Positions 33,820 to 44,362 are shown, counted from the stretch's first letter. The stretch: DNA of 64,000 bases from Trichopria drosophilae (GCA_030407085.1 CM059582.1:84909501-84973500), one strand, 5' to 3'. A program made the numbers and translations. Notes: generated from the letters alone by a model not told the origin.

Positions 33820-34466
33820 ACAGATGGTGGATTCAAACTAGATTGGTTCCACAAACTTACTTGGTCTGGTAGATATATTCATTATCGTTCAGCACACCCT
33901 CTATCATACAAAACAGGCATGATTTATGGCCTAATCGACCGTGCGTTAAAACTTTCCTCGGCTGAATTCCATGAAAAAAATTTAAACTTAATTAAACAAA
34001 GTTGTCCGTACATAAAAGGTTTAAGTGAAAAAATTGCAAGAATTTTCAAAAATAATAATATCAGAATTTTATCTACCCTCTTCAATACTAATATCACTAG
34101 AATTAAGACGGGAAAAGACATTTTACCACCAAAAAAACAACGGGATGTTATCTACGAAATACCTTGTGCACACTGCAATAAATCGTACATAGGCCAAACA
34201 TACAGACCTTTGGAAGTGCGACTTAAAGAACACAGAAGAAACTTTTTAACAACGAACAAAGAACAACATACTGGTCTAACGCATCATAGAAATGAGACAG
34301 GACATGATTTCGACTATAATAACACCAAGATACTTGCGAGGGAAAAGAACTGAAGAAAAAGGTGCCATATGGAAAAATTTTTCATTAAAAAAGGAGAAAA
34401 TAACACTGTCAACATTATATTTGAAAAATCCTGTCTGCCGGATATTTATAATTCCCTATTAAATTA
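33820..34466 (+). pseudogene. Penelope-like RT tail plus GIY-YIG endonuclease
   Basis: Frame open from 33820. The first about 33 residues (WFHKLTWSGRY, RSAHPLSYKTG) resemble the segment following the Penelope RT. From 33919 onward there are 144 codons. The endonuclease region has VIYEIPCAHC, YIGQT and RLKEHRRNF, i.e. the IY...YIG pair, a conserved arginine and a Cys-Cys/His-His zinc site. An in-frame TGA at 34351-34353 interrupts the conserved RKRCHMEKFFIKKGE stretch, which then continues to a TAA at 34464-34466. RT palm motifs are absent, so it is defective. Confidence 0.85.
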
Positions 34467-34582
34467 ATTTCTTAAATTTTATTTTGTTATATTCATTTAA
34501 ATGCCGTTCATGTATTCTGTTTACTTTCTCGTTGTTTATTTTGTTCCCCTGCTACCTATAAATACGGCACCCGAAACATTCA

Positions 34583-34635
34583 AAATTTTATTCTGAAGAA
34601 GACCCTAACACGGGTCGAAACGTCAAGCAAAATTT
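34583..34635 (+). ncRNA. Hammerhead-ribozyme-like motif, right pLTR
   Basis: Plus-strand counterpart of the left motif with the same core: CTGAAGA (34593-34599), helix II GACCC/GGGTC (34601-34605 and 34612-34616), GAAA (34617-34620), then CGTC with a predicted cut after 34624. Helix I pairs 34583-34589 with 34629-34635 plus two proximal pairs. Minimal helix III, possibly acting as a dimer. Confidence 0.6.
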
Positions 34636-34829
34636 ACCCTTTAATTAATTACTAGCTTTTTCATGTTTCAATATATAACCCCCCCCCCCTATTTTTAAAA
34701 AACTTTTCAATTATCCTTTTTATTATTATTATTATTATTATGATTAGTATAATCATCTCCTTGTTTTACATATAACCCCTTTTTTAATTTTTGCCGTTAA
34801 ATATCAATACTCTTTTTATTTTTAATTAT

Positions 34830-35210
34830 ACATGCTAATGACAATGAATTCACCGTCGAGTGAATTAAAATTCTCTTCGTTTTCACTATTCACATCGACC
34901 TTAGTATTTGATTAAAGATTCCAATAAAGCATCTTATAAGCCTTTGCTACAATCTCATCTACATTAACAATTAAAGTGTGCATGGACAATCCGAGCATTT
35001 AAAAACACCCGCTGAAGAGTACGAAATACCCACATTATACAAAGCTCCAACTCACCGAAATTTATTATCACTAAGGTAGAAAGCTGTTCCTGCAGCGAGT
35101 ATGTTCAAAATTATACAAATAGAACCATCACGTGTTATGCAGCAATGGTTTCGCATTTTCAAACCTAATTTGAAATTTGGTAATTTAATTTCACTATATT
35201 GACATGCATA
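34830..35210. other. AT-rich stretch, nothing recognised
   Basis: No gene or repeat end recognised. Confidence 0.5.
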
Positions 35211-36190
35211 TCAAAATTCGTTAGGCACTATTTTCCTGAAATGACGCCCACTAACCTGTACCAGAGTTGGGGAATTCTTCAGCACATTGAAAAACTTAGA
35301 ACAGTTATTTTCTTCGGCTTTTCTACGTATTATTTGCTGCAAAGGTAAATGCGGTTTTCTGCAATATTTCCTAAAAATACGCATGTTATTTTCGTACAAA
35401 AATGCTATAAATGAGTCGAGAGGACCTAAATTCTTAACATCTTCCACAAGGTGTAAAAGACTGTGTACGTTATAGGACAAGTTCTGCAAAATTCATGTCT
35501 AATGGTACTGGTAAAGGAGAAAATGTGATATACATCTTCCTCTACGATTCCACGTAAAACTACAGGACCGGTGTAAAGCATGAATTGACGATATTCAGTA
35601 GCGTTGAAATGTGCATTTTCTTCTGCGTCTCTGGGTCGCCGATTAAATTCTTTTGGACAGTACAATTGAAGACTTTTTAACCTGGCTGATAGCATTTTTA
35701 TCTTGTATATCGAGAGTTTGCTCCACGTGGAAAACTCGCCGACTATCCACGCTCTAAACAATTTTTTAGCCACACCGAGATGCACTAAGTGCATTGCTTC
35801 AAAAGGAACCTGAGTAACCATACCTATAGATAAAAGTGAAAATGGACTCCCCCCTTCTTTATGGTGATCCTCATCAACTCGTCTATTGTATTCATCATCA
35901 GTTCGGGAATCATTATCGATACTGGCAAATACAGTCCGCTTTTGTTCGTGGTGACCAACAACTTCGCATTTGGAGCACGCGTGAAAAGACGTATGTCCTT
36001 TGTGATTTAATACCAGGGCTCTTGCAGGTGCATCAGCGATGGAACACCTGATACGTATTTAATACCTTTGTGACCTGACGGTAATTCCGCCATCATCGAT
36101 TATAGACATAGTACTCTTCGAAAAACTCTTTCATAAAATCTACGGCACTACACGGTTTCTTTTCCCCCTGTACACTCCAACAATGATTGG
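35211..36190 (-). pseudogene. CACTA-like transposase fragment (family I)
   Basis: Minus-strand remnant of a multicopy arthropod transposase-like protein. Reading from 36190: KPIIVGVYRGKKKP and FMKEFFEEY, then a frame change, ADAPARALVLNHKGH, ACSKCEVVGHH (a CxxC zinc pair), a segment with SPFSLLSIGM, VPFEAMHLVHLGVAKKL, and ATEYRQFMLYTGPVVLRG. Then, in a second frame (35489-35211), it continues with LSYNVHSLLHLVEDV and SFIAFLYENNMRIFRKYCRK. At least two frameshifts (near 36030 and 35480) break it. The MH...LG and H...E arrangement resembles CACTA (CMC) transposases and their DUF4218 part; that placement is inference. Confidence 0.7.
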
Positions 36191-36718
36191 CTTACTTATA
36201 GAGATATTGGTAATACAACAGTGAATTGACCATAATTGATCGCAACCTGACTTACATATGGGAGCACCGCTCGTTTCCTTTCCATCCTCTGCTGTCTCCT
36301 TATATTTGTCAAAAGAAGAGGAGCGCCGCTTCTCCCACTCTCCTCATTCGCGTTACGTTCGTGATGTCACAGCTGGCCCTTCCTGAGGCTCCAGCGCGTA
36401 AGGTGGTGGAAAAAGAAAGCGGCGACAGCCAAATATAACGAGATGGAACTGGGCAAATGTGCTGCGGCGGAAATGTAGCAAGACGCAAATATACCGGGTG
36501 GCTCTGAACCAACAGAAATAATCAAGGCAGGTAGCTTGTTATTAATAATGTGGTATTTGGACCTGTTGCCATTTTCATAAATGGCACAGCCGGCGGTGTG
36601 GTGCATCATTCCAATATGGCCCCAACCTCGTGGGAGGAGGCGCCCGAATGGCGGTAAGCTCTGGGCGCCAAACAAATAAACATACAATGTAGGTATGTAT
36701 GTATGGATGTATTTATAT
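36191..36718. other. Unassigned
   Basis: No recognised gene or repeat. A 70-codon frame at 36226-36438 has no family. Confidence 0.4.
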
Positions 36719-36722
36719 ACGT
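36719..36722. repeat. Target-site duplication ACGT (left)
   Basis: ACGT here and at 45285-45288 flank the LTR element exactly; 4-bp duplications are usual for Gypsy elements. Confidence 0.85.
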
Positions 36723-36911
36723 TGTAACGATGATTTCCTTTTCATATTTAGAACAACAAAATCATCGTTGACGAACCGCTCCGGACTCTAATCATATTGG
36801 ATAATAAGTAATGTCGTTTACTACGTTACAGGGAACCGATTGGCCTAGGACCGAGCATAGCCGACAACGGAAACACGGAGCGAAAGAGAGAGAAAGCGTG
36901 TCCGCGGACTC
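36723..36911 (+). repeat. 5' LTR, first 189 bp only
   Basis: Matches 44379-44566 through the string GTCCGCGGACTC with a handful of differences, then jumps directly to internal sequence. The remaining about 715 bp of the LTR and the primer-binding site are deleted. Confidence 0.88.
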
Positions 36912-37229
36912 AAGAAAGAAGATAAGGCAAGTGTTTTGACCAGAAGAGGCCTTACGAATTTGAGTGTTGATTATTTTTTTCTTTTATGCATTTCAAATAT
37001 TGGGACGTGGAAAAATAATACCGGCCAACATAATTGAAAATGCGTACACAATTTCAATACGAATTATAAAAGGGTTCTCTAAGACCGAAAATTATAGGCT
37101 CTTTGTGTTTCCATCACATGACCTCTCTGTAGGCCACAAGAGAACAAAGTGGAATTTTTTTTTTAACTATTTCAAGGTCGTTCCATTGGTTTGACCAAAT
37201 AGGTCTTGAAGAACTTTTGGCACGGTAAA

Positions 37230-37382
37230 ATGTCGCAACACAGTCACGAAGATAGAACTCTGGAAGAGGAAATTCAAAAGTTGGCAGTTGAAGAATGGGC
37301 ATTCCAACTCGAAGAGAATGAGCTCACGATAGCTCTAAAAGAGCTTCAAACAGCTGGTAGGAGGCTGACTCGGGTCGATTGA
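37230..37382 (+). pseudogene. gag, N-terminal piece
   Basis: Fifty codons from the first ATG after the leader, acidic and helix-prone (RTLEEEIQKLAVEEWAFQLEE), ending at TGA 37380-37382. It is probably the start of Gag. Related residues continue in other frames toward 37513. Confidence 0.6.
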
Positions 37383-37512
37383 CTTTACTGACGGATGATG
37401 GGGGATTACACCCAATCCGATTTTCAAGAAGTGGAAAATGAAAATGAAGAAGAAACCAGGGTGTATCGTAATTCACTGTTAGCCACATTTCTATAAAAAA
37501 ACTATTCCATTA

Positions 37513-38502
37513 TTGGAAGCAGATGGACATTCACTACTGGAAGAAGAAGTGAACCGAGCAGTAGAAGAAGTCCCAATAAATACTAGAGTGACAACAGGAA
37601 CTAAGGCATCCAAAACTGCTTCAGAAAATACCAGAACAGCCCGTGGTCAATCTAGGAATCAAGGCCAAATGAAAATAAATGAGCCGACAAAATCACCTAC
37701 AGATGATCAACCATCAATATCAGGAGATAACCTAAGAAACTATGTTCTGCCAAGTGGGATAGATACGGTTATGTCCAGAAGGGCAGCCGCAGCCTTTGAA
37801 GCGGCGTTAGTGTTCCAACAGCAACAAAGCGAGAACATTAAAGAATTAATCGAAAAATCAGAAAGATTAGTCAAATTGGTTGATAGGTATAGGCAACAGT
37901 CAGCCCAAAATAATGAACCAACGGCATTTACGAGTACTCAAATAGGCCAGAGTCAATTTTCAAGATACATATCAGATTGACTACGATGAATCGGATAACA
38001 AAGTACAGCCCAAAATACTGAAACTCCAAGAAGATGTCAGACAAGACAGATCCCGACGAATTTCCGTTATAGGAATTCGAGCCAACCCAACCGAGAAGGT
38101 GTGGATGTCTCTGGAGGAGGGGGAATCTTCCCGAATGTAGAATCGGGATGGAGACTCAATTCGTCAGCAAGATGGGATCAAGGTCCGACAGATGTAGGAA
38201 AAATTGTGCGCCAATGTCGAACTACATTCTCAGGAGCCAAAGAGAGCCGCATAGAGTCATTCCTGGCTCGCATTGAAGAATGCAGAGGGCCGGCTAATCT
38301 GACAGATGAAGAAATGCTCTGTGCTCTACCTGAATTACTCACCGATTCAGCCAAAAGGTGGTACCGAATATCCAAGGACTCCTCGAGGTCATGGGAAGAT
38401 TTCTGCAGATCTGCGAGAAAATGATACGGGTTTAGCCAGCTGGAAAGGCAGAAATTATACGCAGAAGCAAATTCCCGGACTCAGGGCTTGGATGAGGCCA
38501 TT
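37513..38502 (+). pseudogene. gag, matrix/capsid region, frameshifted
   Basis: Open pieces 37513-37980 and 38101-38424 share one frame and are bridged by another (YQIDYDESDNKVQPK at 37967 onward). The second piece carries the capsid-like retrotransposon-gag segment FSGAKESRIESFLARIEE, LTDEEMLCALPELL and AKRWYR. After an in-frame TGA at about 38422 the frame continues with YGFSQLERQKLYAEANSR to about 38502, where the nested insertion begins. Gag would form the virus-like particle core; this copy cannot. Confidence 0.75.
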
Positions 38503-38888
38503 TAGTTGTATATCCATATTTTCCTTTTCCTTTCCTTTTTTTTATAGCGTTTCTTCGGTCATATTTAAAAGTAATTTCACCTTTGCGTCGAATTCAGTAC
38601 CCCAATCCATTTCATTCCTTTTGCTTGTCCATTTATTCTTATTGTTATTTTTATTGTTAATTGTTTATTTAGTTCAATTTTTAATTGTAAATATATCTGT
38701 TATTTTATTATTTTGTTTAAATATTTATTTCAATAACCCGACCCAGAAAATCGCGGTTATAAAATGATAAACATTATTTATAATTATATCATAAATAACT
38801 TTTCGATAGATTCCAAAAATTAGAATTTATTTCTTGACCGCTTTTTATGTAATTATGACTCGATTTCTAGGTTTTACGGTCCTTTTAC

Positions 38889-39380
38889 TACTCTCTAAAT
38901 ATGAATTAGTGAAATTTGACTAATTGATAGTCAAATTTGACTAAATGAAACAAGGAAAACTCAGTTACTAACAATTAGTAGAAAATTACTAATTGAAATA
39001 GTAGTTAAGTATAACTAAATGAATTAGTAAATTCTGACCATTTTTCTAATTCATTAGTCAAATACACAGAGAGAAAGGAAATAGTTAACGGAAACTTTTT
39101 GTAATAGTAGAACGCATAAATCCAAAAAGTTGTTGCATTAATTATTTGCATGGTAAACTTTACAATAAAATTGTTCCATTTACTATTTTCCGAATGTTAA
39201 ATCGTTCGTACTTAACCACAAATATCAACTCTAACCTTACATATAGTTAATTTTACTACTTAAAAGGTTAAACTTGATTCTACTAGTTTTCCGTGGCTCC
39301 ATTAACACTTTTTTTTTTCTCTGTGTATTGAACTACTAATTGAAATAGTAAAAATTCTACTAATTCATATTTAGAGAGTA
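38889..39380. mobile_element. Outer MITE (TACTCTCTAAATATGAATTAG)
   Basis: Terminal inverted repeat TACTCTCTAAATATGAATTAG at 38889, with its exact complement ending at 39380. The interior has repeated ACTAATTGA and CTAATTCATTAGTCAAAT segments. Without the inner insertion it would be about 230 bp. Non-coding. Confidence 0.8.
39064..39326. mobile_element. Inner MITE (ACACAGAGAGAAA) nested in the outer one
   Basis: Ends ACACAGAGAGAAAGG and TTTTTTTCTCTGTGT, bordered by AAT/ATT. It lies wholly within the outer MITE and separates its two halves. Confidence 0.72.
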
Positions 39381-39505
39381 AGCATAAAATTAAATGCTAA
39401 ATAAAAAAAGAAACATATAAAAGCAATAAAAAAGAAAAAAAAGAAAAGAAAAAACAAACAAATAAAAAATAAAAAAAAAACAAATATGGGGCTATATTTT
39501 ACTCT

Positions 39506-39540
39506 CTACGTCCACGTCGTTAGCTCTGAGTAATGCAGAA
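39506..39540 (+). repeat. Short dispersed motif shared with 54.28 kb
   Basis: CTACGTCCACGTCGTT...GTAATGC matches 54281-54315 with mostly transition differences over 35 bp. Confidence 0.45.
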
Positions 39541-39812
39541 GGAGAGTAACAAAAATGTAATTATTTCATAATTTTACACGAAGGGATATTGTGCGTGTCT
39601 TGAATATCGTTATTTAATTATTAAAGTAGTAGGGTATCGATGCAAAATTGATTTGTTGTGTTTTTATATTAAACTCAAATATTGCATAAATGGTAGAAAA
39701 TGATTTTAAACTCTTTTTAGATTATTTTATGAAAACGAGCAAGTACGATTTCGATCAAAATTGATTTTGAAAGTACAAAATACGTAGAATAAGATGCCGT
39801 CAACAGTTTTCT

Positions 39813-40343
39813 TTGACATTTTTGTTAAACTTGTTGGTCTTTGAGGAACGGTGTGAACCGTCACCACCAGAAGGTTCTCTAATACCGGAAGTGGCCTATA
39901 ATAGATCCAGAAAGGAATTTCAGCCAAATGTGAAAACTATACCGAAGATCGCAGCGATCCAGTCGTCGAAATCTGATGATACGTCAGTAATTTTAAAAGA
40001 GTTGGCCGCATTGCGAGAAAAAATCCGACAAATTAAAGAGGCGCAGTCACAACAGGCTACCGAGAGAAGGTCATTGCAGCAGAAACCACATAGCCCTTCA
40101 TCGTGGAGAAAGAAAGGGCCAAAAACCAATATGGGCCAAACAAGGTCACCGAGGTCAAAAACACCTCCACCAATTGAACAGAAACGTTCACCAGGGAGCA
40201 AAAGTAGTCTGAAAAATATGAATGAATCCTCCTTGAAATGCTGGACGTGTAAGCTGCGGGGTTTTACAAAAAAGACATGTCCTAGGTGTGTGGAAACGAG
40301 CGAAGGAGTCAGTAGTGGAGGTCGCTACGTCTCCGAAGCCTAA
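39813..40343 (+). pseudogene. gag C-terminal part with degenerate zinc knuckle
   Basis: 176 codons. An acidic/proline start is followed by a basic, Arg/Ser/Lys-rich stretch and CWTCKLRGFTKKTC near the end. This is CX2CX4HX4C with the histidine replaced by phenylalanine, so zinc binding is doubtful. It is the nucleocapsid portion of Gag, whose N-terminal continuation lies before the nested insertion. Pol follows in the +1 frame. Confidence 0.75.
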
Positions 40344-41433
40344 ACCAATGACCTCTGAACACCTACAAGAAACTATCAAAGCGAAAGGAAAAGAGATTCG
40401 TGTAGCATCCAATACGTTACCAATAGAACACGCACGGTGGTAGCTGAATGTGAAAGTGCACGGATTTAATTTGAAAGCCTTATTTGATCCTGGCGCAGTT
40501 AGTACGGCCGTGGATATTGGCCTACAGATTGTGGTAGCAGGTAGGGAACAGATAGTCCTATACCAAGGCCCTGGAGCTCGAGTCGCTGATGGCTCATATT
40601 CACCGATATCAGGACTCGTGAGGCTTCCGTTTTGCGTGAATGGAACGGAAAAAAAGATCCAAGCCATGATAATGCGAAATTTGGATATGGATTGTCTGCT
40701 TGGAGCTGACTTTTTAAGGGCATTCGATGCAGTGATGTATCACCGGAAAAATTTGATTTTCTTGGAGGGTGCTACACAGGGTATCGCCGTCGAAATGGCA
40801 AGTTTGGAGATAGATAACCCCTCAGCTCCCACTTCAATAGGGACGTCGAGGTTGTCCGTAGAAGAAAAACGACAACTTAATAAATTATTACAGCGATGTA
40901 TCCCGGCTGATGGCCCAACGATTGGATGTACCGATTTGGTGGAACATGCTATTGTGCTGACCTCAGATACCCCTATCAAACAACGGTACTATCCGATATC
41001 CAAGAAAATTGAAGAAGAAATGCATTCGCAGGTCGACAGGATGCTTCAAGAGGACATTATTGAAAAGTCGACTAGTGGTTGGTCGAGCCCGGTGGTGATG
41101 GTGCGTAAGTCGAATGGCACATATCGCTTTTGTGTCGATTACCGCAAGCTTAATGCGGTCACCGAAGCCAATGCGTACCCGATTCCGTATATGGACGCTA
41201 TTCACCAGAAGCTCCAAAGGGCCCGTTATATTTCAACGCTCGACCTTAGCAGTGCATATCATCAATTTAGGATGAAGGAGGGCAGTCGGCCGTTGACAGC
41301 ATTTACGGTTCCGGGAAAAGGCCTTTTCCAATTTAAAAGGATGCCCTATGGCTTGACAGGTGCCCCAGCTACATTTCAGGCTCTATTGTACTCACTCATT
41401 GGTCCGGAGCTTAAGCCCTACGCTTTAGCCTAA
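40330..41433 (+). pseudogene. pol: protease and first half of RT
   Basis: The pol frame is interrupted by TAG at 40441-40443 and is open from 40450 to 41433. The protease-like part reads ALFDPGAVSTAVD, where DPG replaces the usual D(S/T)G, and LDMDCLLGADFL. RT follows: KQRYYPISKKIEEEM, SGWSSPVVMVRKSNGTYRF (motif 1), FCVDYRKLNAVT, STLDLSSAYHQF (catalytic Asp) and FKRMPYGLTGAPATFQ. The frame stops at TAA 41431-41433, exactly where the tyrosine of the YLDD box belongs; LDDII continues immediately after. Confidence 0.88.
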
Positions 41434-42294
41434 TTGGACGACATCATTACTGTCACTGAGTCGTTCCAAACTCATTTACGTTGGTTAAAGTATGTTCTCA
41501 AGATAATACAAGGAGCTGGCCTGACTTTTAACCGCGAAAAGAGTCACTTCTGTCGCGATGAGGTGAAATACCTTGGAGTAGTGGTTAATGAATATGGATT
41601 CCGGCCAGACCCGGATAAAATCGTACCTATCTTGGAGTACCCACCACCCACGAAACTTAAAGCAGCTTCGAAGGTTTCTCGGAATGGCGTCATGGTACCG
41701 AAAGTTCCTTCAAAACTTTGCTTCCGTCGTAGAGCCGCTAACACGCTTAACTAAGAAGAATGTCGAGTATGAATGGACTGCAGCTTGTCAGGAGGCATTT
41801 ACGGAGGTCAAGACAATGATTGCGACTGTGCCAGTCCTACAACGGCAAAGTTTCACTGAGCAGTTCGTCATTCAAACTGATGCCAGCGACACCGTCTTGA
41901 CTCAGCAAATTGACGGCGAGGAGCGAGTTTTGACGTTGGCTAGTCGTACCATGAATTCAGCGGAGAGGAATTACTCCGTGACAGAAAGAGAGTGCCTCAC
42001 GGTCTTACGGGCTATACAAAAGTTTCGGCCTTATGTCGAGGGATATCACTTTTTGGTAATAACTGACCATAGTAGTTGGCTCCGTAATCCGTAATTGGAT
42101 TCGAAATCCGACTGGAAGATTGGCTCGTTGTGCACTACAACTACAGAGCTACGATTTCGAAGTATGTCATCGTAAGGGAACTTTGAACTTTGTACACGAT
42201 GCACTTTCTAGGATGTACGAGCCGGATATGCCAGAAGTATTCGCTGTCGATGACGCAGAGTCTGATCCTGACACAGAGGGCGATGAATGGTATC
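41434..42294 (+). pseudogene. pol: RT remainder and RNase H
   Basis: Starts LDDIITVTESF, then FNREKSHFCRDEVKYLGVVV (RT palm/thumb). A frameshift near 41660 moves to the frame with LRRFLGMASWYRKF. RNase H follows: FVIQTDASD, TLASRTMNSAERNYS, TERECLTVLRAIQKF and TDHSS, giving the D-E-D acidic set. A further break near 42094 precedes GRLARCALQLQSYDFEV and LNFVHDALSRM, up to a TAG at 42297. Confidence 0.85.
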
Positions 42295-43287
42295 GTTAGA
42301 AGAGGTGAGACATCCAAAGCGCACCAAAAGAGCATCGCTACTGGAAAGTCGTAGGAAAACGAATTTATTCGTACCGACCAAATCCCATCATCGAAGATCT
42401 TCTTGGCGATGCGGATGCTTGGAAGATAGTGCTGCCCAAGAAATTAAGGCAACTGGCTTTTCGAGAGGATTAATCGTACCATCAAAGGAATGATCAGATA
42501 GGTCATCGAAGACGACCATCGTACTTGGGATGCCCATATCAACGAGTTCGCTTTTGCTTATAATACGGCAATAAATGACTCGACGGGATTCAGTCCAGCA
42601 ATGTTGGTATTTGGCCGACAACCGGAACCACCTATGAATCTGCGTCGTCGTGAAGACGAAGTAGCCCAAACGCAGGAGACACAGAGTGCCATAGATAGGT
42701 GGGGAAATAGAATGGGTAGCTTCAAATCTCTGTATAGAGAAGCTCAAGACCAAGCGGATACCGCTCAAGTACGCCAAGCTGAGCATTACGACGCTAAGAG
42801 GCGTGACGTCATCAATAAGATTGGGGATCAAGTTTTAAAAAGAAATCGTATACTTTCTTCTGCCGCGCAAGGCATCTCGGCTAAATTGGCACCGAAGTAT
42901 ACGGGGCCTTATACCATCAATGCAAAACTTGGTTCGAATACTTATGAATTGAAAGATGCGTCAGGTCACCTAGATGGTCCAGTACATGTGGTGGACATGA
43001 AACCGTATGTAAGGTCAATTATAGAAGAAGACATAATCGAAGACACGACAGAGACCGATCAGGAAGACATACGTCATCAGACGATTGATCCAGCGAAATG
43101 TGCACCGCGAAAACGCGGAAAACAGCGACTAACGAAACTGAGTGCTCAAACAAAGGTTTCAGAGCCTCTTAATCGAAGCTCCGTCAGCGAGTCTCCGATT
43201 CAACCGCGACCGCGAGGGCGTCCACGGGGTAGTAATAAGCAACAAGATCCCATAGTATATTTATCCCCGCGACGTACACGAGCATAA
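42295..43287 (+). pseudogene. pol: integrase with catalytic core deleted
   Basis: Only the edges of integrase remain. After a residual N-terminal tether (to about 42460) the sequence jumps to INRTIKGMI and AFAYNTAINDSTGFSPA, the end of the core, then MLVFGRQPEPP. It continues in the open frame 42601-43287 with the GPY/F-type module (APKYTGPYTI, YELKDASG) and a basic tail (RPRGRPRGS). The HHCC zinc finger and most of the DD(35)E core are absent, so integration is impossible in cis. Confidence 0.82.
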
Positions 43288-43440
43288 ACTCGAACGGAAC
43301 AAAAAAGGTTTCGTCACGATGGCTACGGTACATATATAGCTGTAGATAGTAGAATTTCCGTCTTATAATATCTCTCTCTATCATAATACCTCAGGTCTGA
43401 CGAACGACCTGTTGAAGGGAGTGCGCTAATGAAATGTATT

Positions 43441-43454
43441 CCTATTTGTTTCAG
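43441..43454 (+). promoter_or_regulatory. Splice-acceptor-like site before ORF3
   Basis: CCTATTTGTTTCAG, a pyrimidine-rich tract ending in CAG, sits 5 bp upstream of the ORF3 ATG (43460). This position would suit a spliced subgenomic RNA, as used for env in errantiviruses. No donor was verified. Confidence 0.5.
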
Positions 43455-43459
43455 AAAAG

Positions 43460-44005
43460 ATGGAGAAACAGAGCAGCGTCTCCACCGACGACTTGGCGTC
43501 CGCGGTCAGCTCCTTGAGCCTCGATGGGTGGGAATCCCATCCCTGCGAAGAGGAGGTCCAACATCAACGGGAATGGGCCAAGGCACTGTGTGCGGATGTG
43601 GAGGACGCGCTGGAGGCAGCAAGGGCCACGAAGCGCCGCCTGGCGAGGCTAGAAGCCGAAGCGTTCGGACTACTGGACGATTACGTTAATTTATTGGCCA
43701 AGAGAAAGTTGGCCGAAGCCGAGGAACTCAGTCGACAATCGGAGAGGGCCAAGGCCGAAGCCTCCAAAGCCAGACAGGCAATCTCAAAGGAGCTGGGCTT
43801 TGAGGAAAAGCCAGAAATCCGCCCCCCTACTGCATTCTGCTGGGTATGTGGTTTTCCCGGGGTAATCGACATTGACCATTGCCCCAATGCTGACTACCAC
43901 AACAAAAATGGCCAATGGTATGCCAAGGCCAGAAAATGGCAGGATCGGCAGAATCTGAAGGTCAGAGGGGGACCGAAAAGGTCGATGGACCGAAGAGGCC
44001 AATAG
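43460..44005 (+). CDS. Gypsy ORF3, intact, unknown function
   Basis: 181 codons between pol and the 3' LTR, uninterrupted although gag and pol are wrecked. Residues 1-35 are Ser/Asp-rich. Residues 36-110 are strongly helical and probably coiled coil (Ala/Glu/Arg/Lys-rich, e.g. EAARATKRRLARLEAEA). Residues 127-150 form a Cys/His cluster, CWVCGFPGVIDIDHC with PNADYH, that could bind zinc. There is no signal peptide, furin-like site or membrane segment, so it is not an obvious envelope protein. I do not recognise the family; an accessory nucleic-acid-binding protein is a guess. Confidence 0.7.
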   Translation: MEKQSSVSTDDLASAVSSLSLDGWESHPCEEEVQHQREWAKALCADVEDALEAARATKRRLARLEAEAFGLLDDYVNLLAKRKLAEAEELSRQSERAKAEASKARQAISKELGFEEKPEIRPPTAFCWVCGFPGVIDIDHCPNADYHNKNGQWYAKARKWQDRQNLKVRGGPKRSMDRRGQ

Positions 44006-44362
44006 GCCGAAGAGGCCAGTAAGCCAAAGAGGGCCCCCCTGTGTGGGTTGCAAGAGCCCAAGTATAATTTATTTGTTTGTAAAGGCGTACGAAAGGCGAG
44101 GTTTATCAAACCAACCGCGGGTCCGAAATAAACGTCGAATAAATGTTCCTCTTGATTCTGATTATTTCTTAGGTTTATAATAGTGCATGCTGTAAGGAGG
44201 AATAGGAGTATAGAGTTATGATTTTCCCTCATAACCTCACCATGAGTCCAAATCCATAGACCATCCATATCCTAACCTGGGTCATTATAATTACATGGAT
44301 GGGAGAGATTGACGGATCAGGTCGTTGGGTCACCTCGACCTGGTACACCGATCGGGTACTCA
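44006..44362. other. Internal non-coding sequence of the LTR element
   Basis: Between ORF3 and the polypurine tract. No gene. GGCCGAAGAGGCC-like short repeats occur right after the ORF3 stop. Confidence 0.6.

Larger units (their letters stand above)
33507..34829 (+). mobile_element. Short Penelope-like element with inverted pLTRs
   Basis: About 310-bp arms in inverted orientation (33507-33822 and 34516-34829) flank a single reading frame with a GIY-YIG endonuclease. The arms contain the CGTTTCGACCC...GGGTC palindromic core typical of Penelope-like elements. Most of the reverse transcriptase is missing, so this is an internally deleted or terminally truncated copy. Penelope elements are known to occur with pLTRs in either orientation. 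Confidence 0.85.
38503..39800. mobile_element. Insertion inside gag carrying nested MITEs
   Basis: AT-rich, non-coding segment separating gag capsid from the nucleocapsid region. Its own ends were not resolved. It contains the two nested MITEs listed separately, plus A-rich low complexity at 39400-39482. Confidence 0.65.

Noticed and set aside
43460..44005. ORF3 as a classical envelope gene
   Set aside because: No signal peptide, cleavage site or transmembrane segment; kept as an ORF of unknown function.
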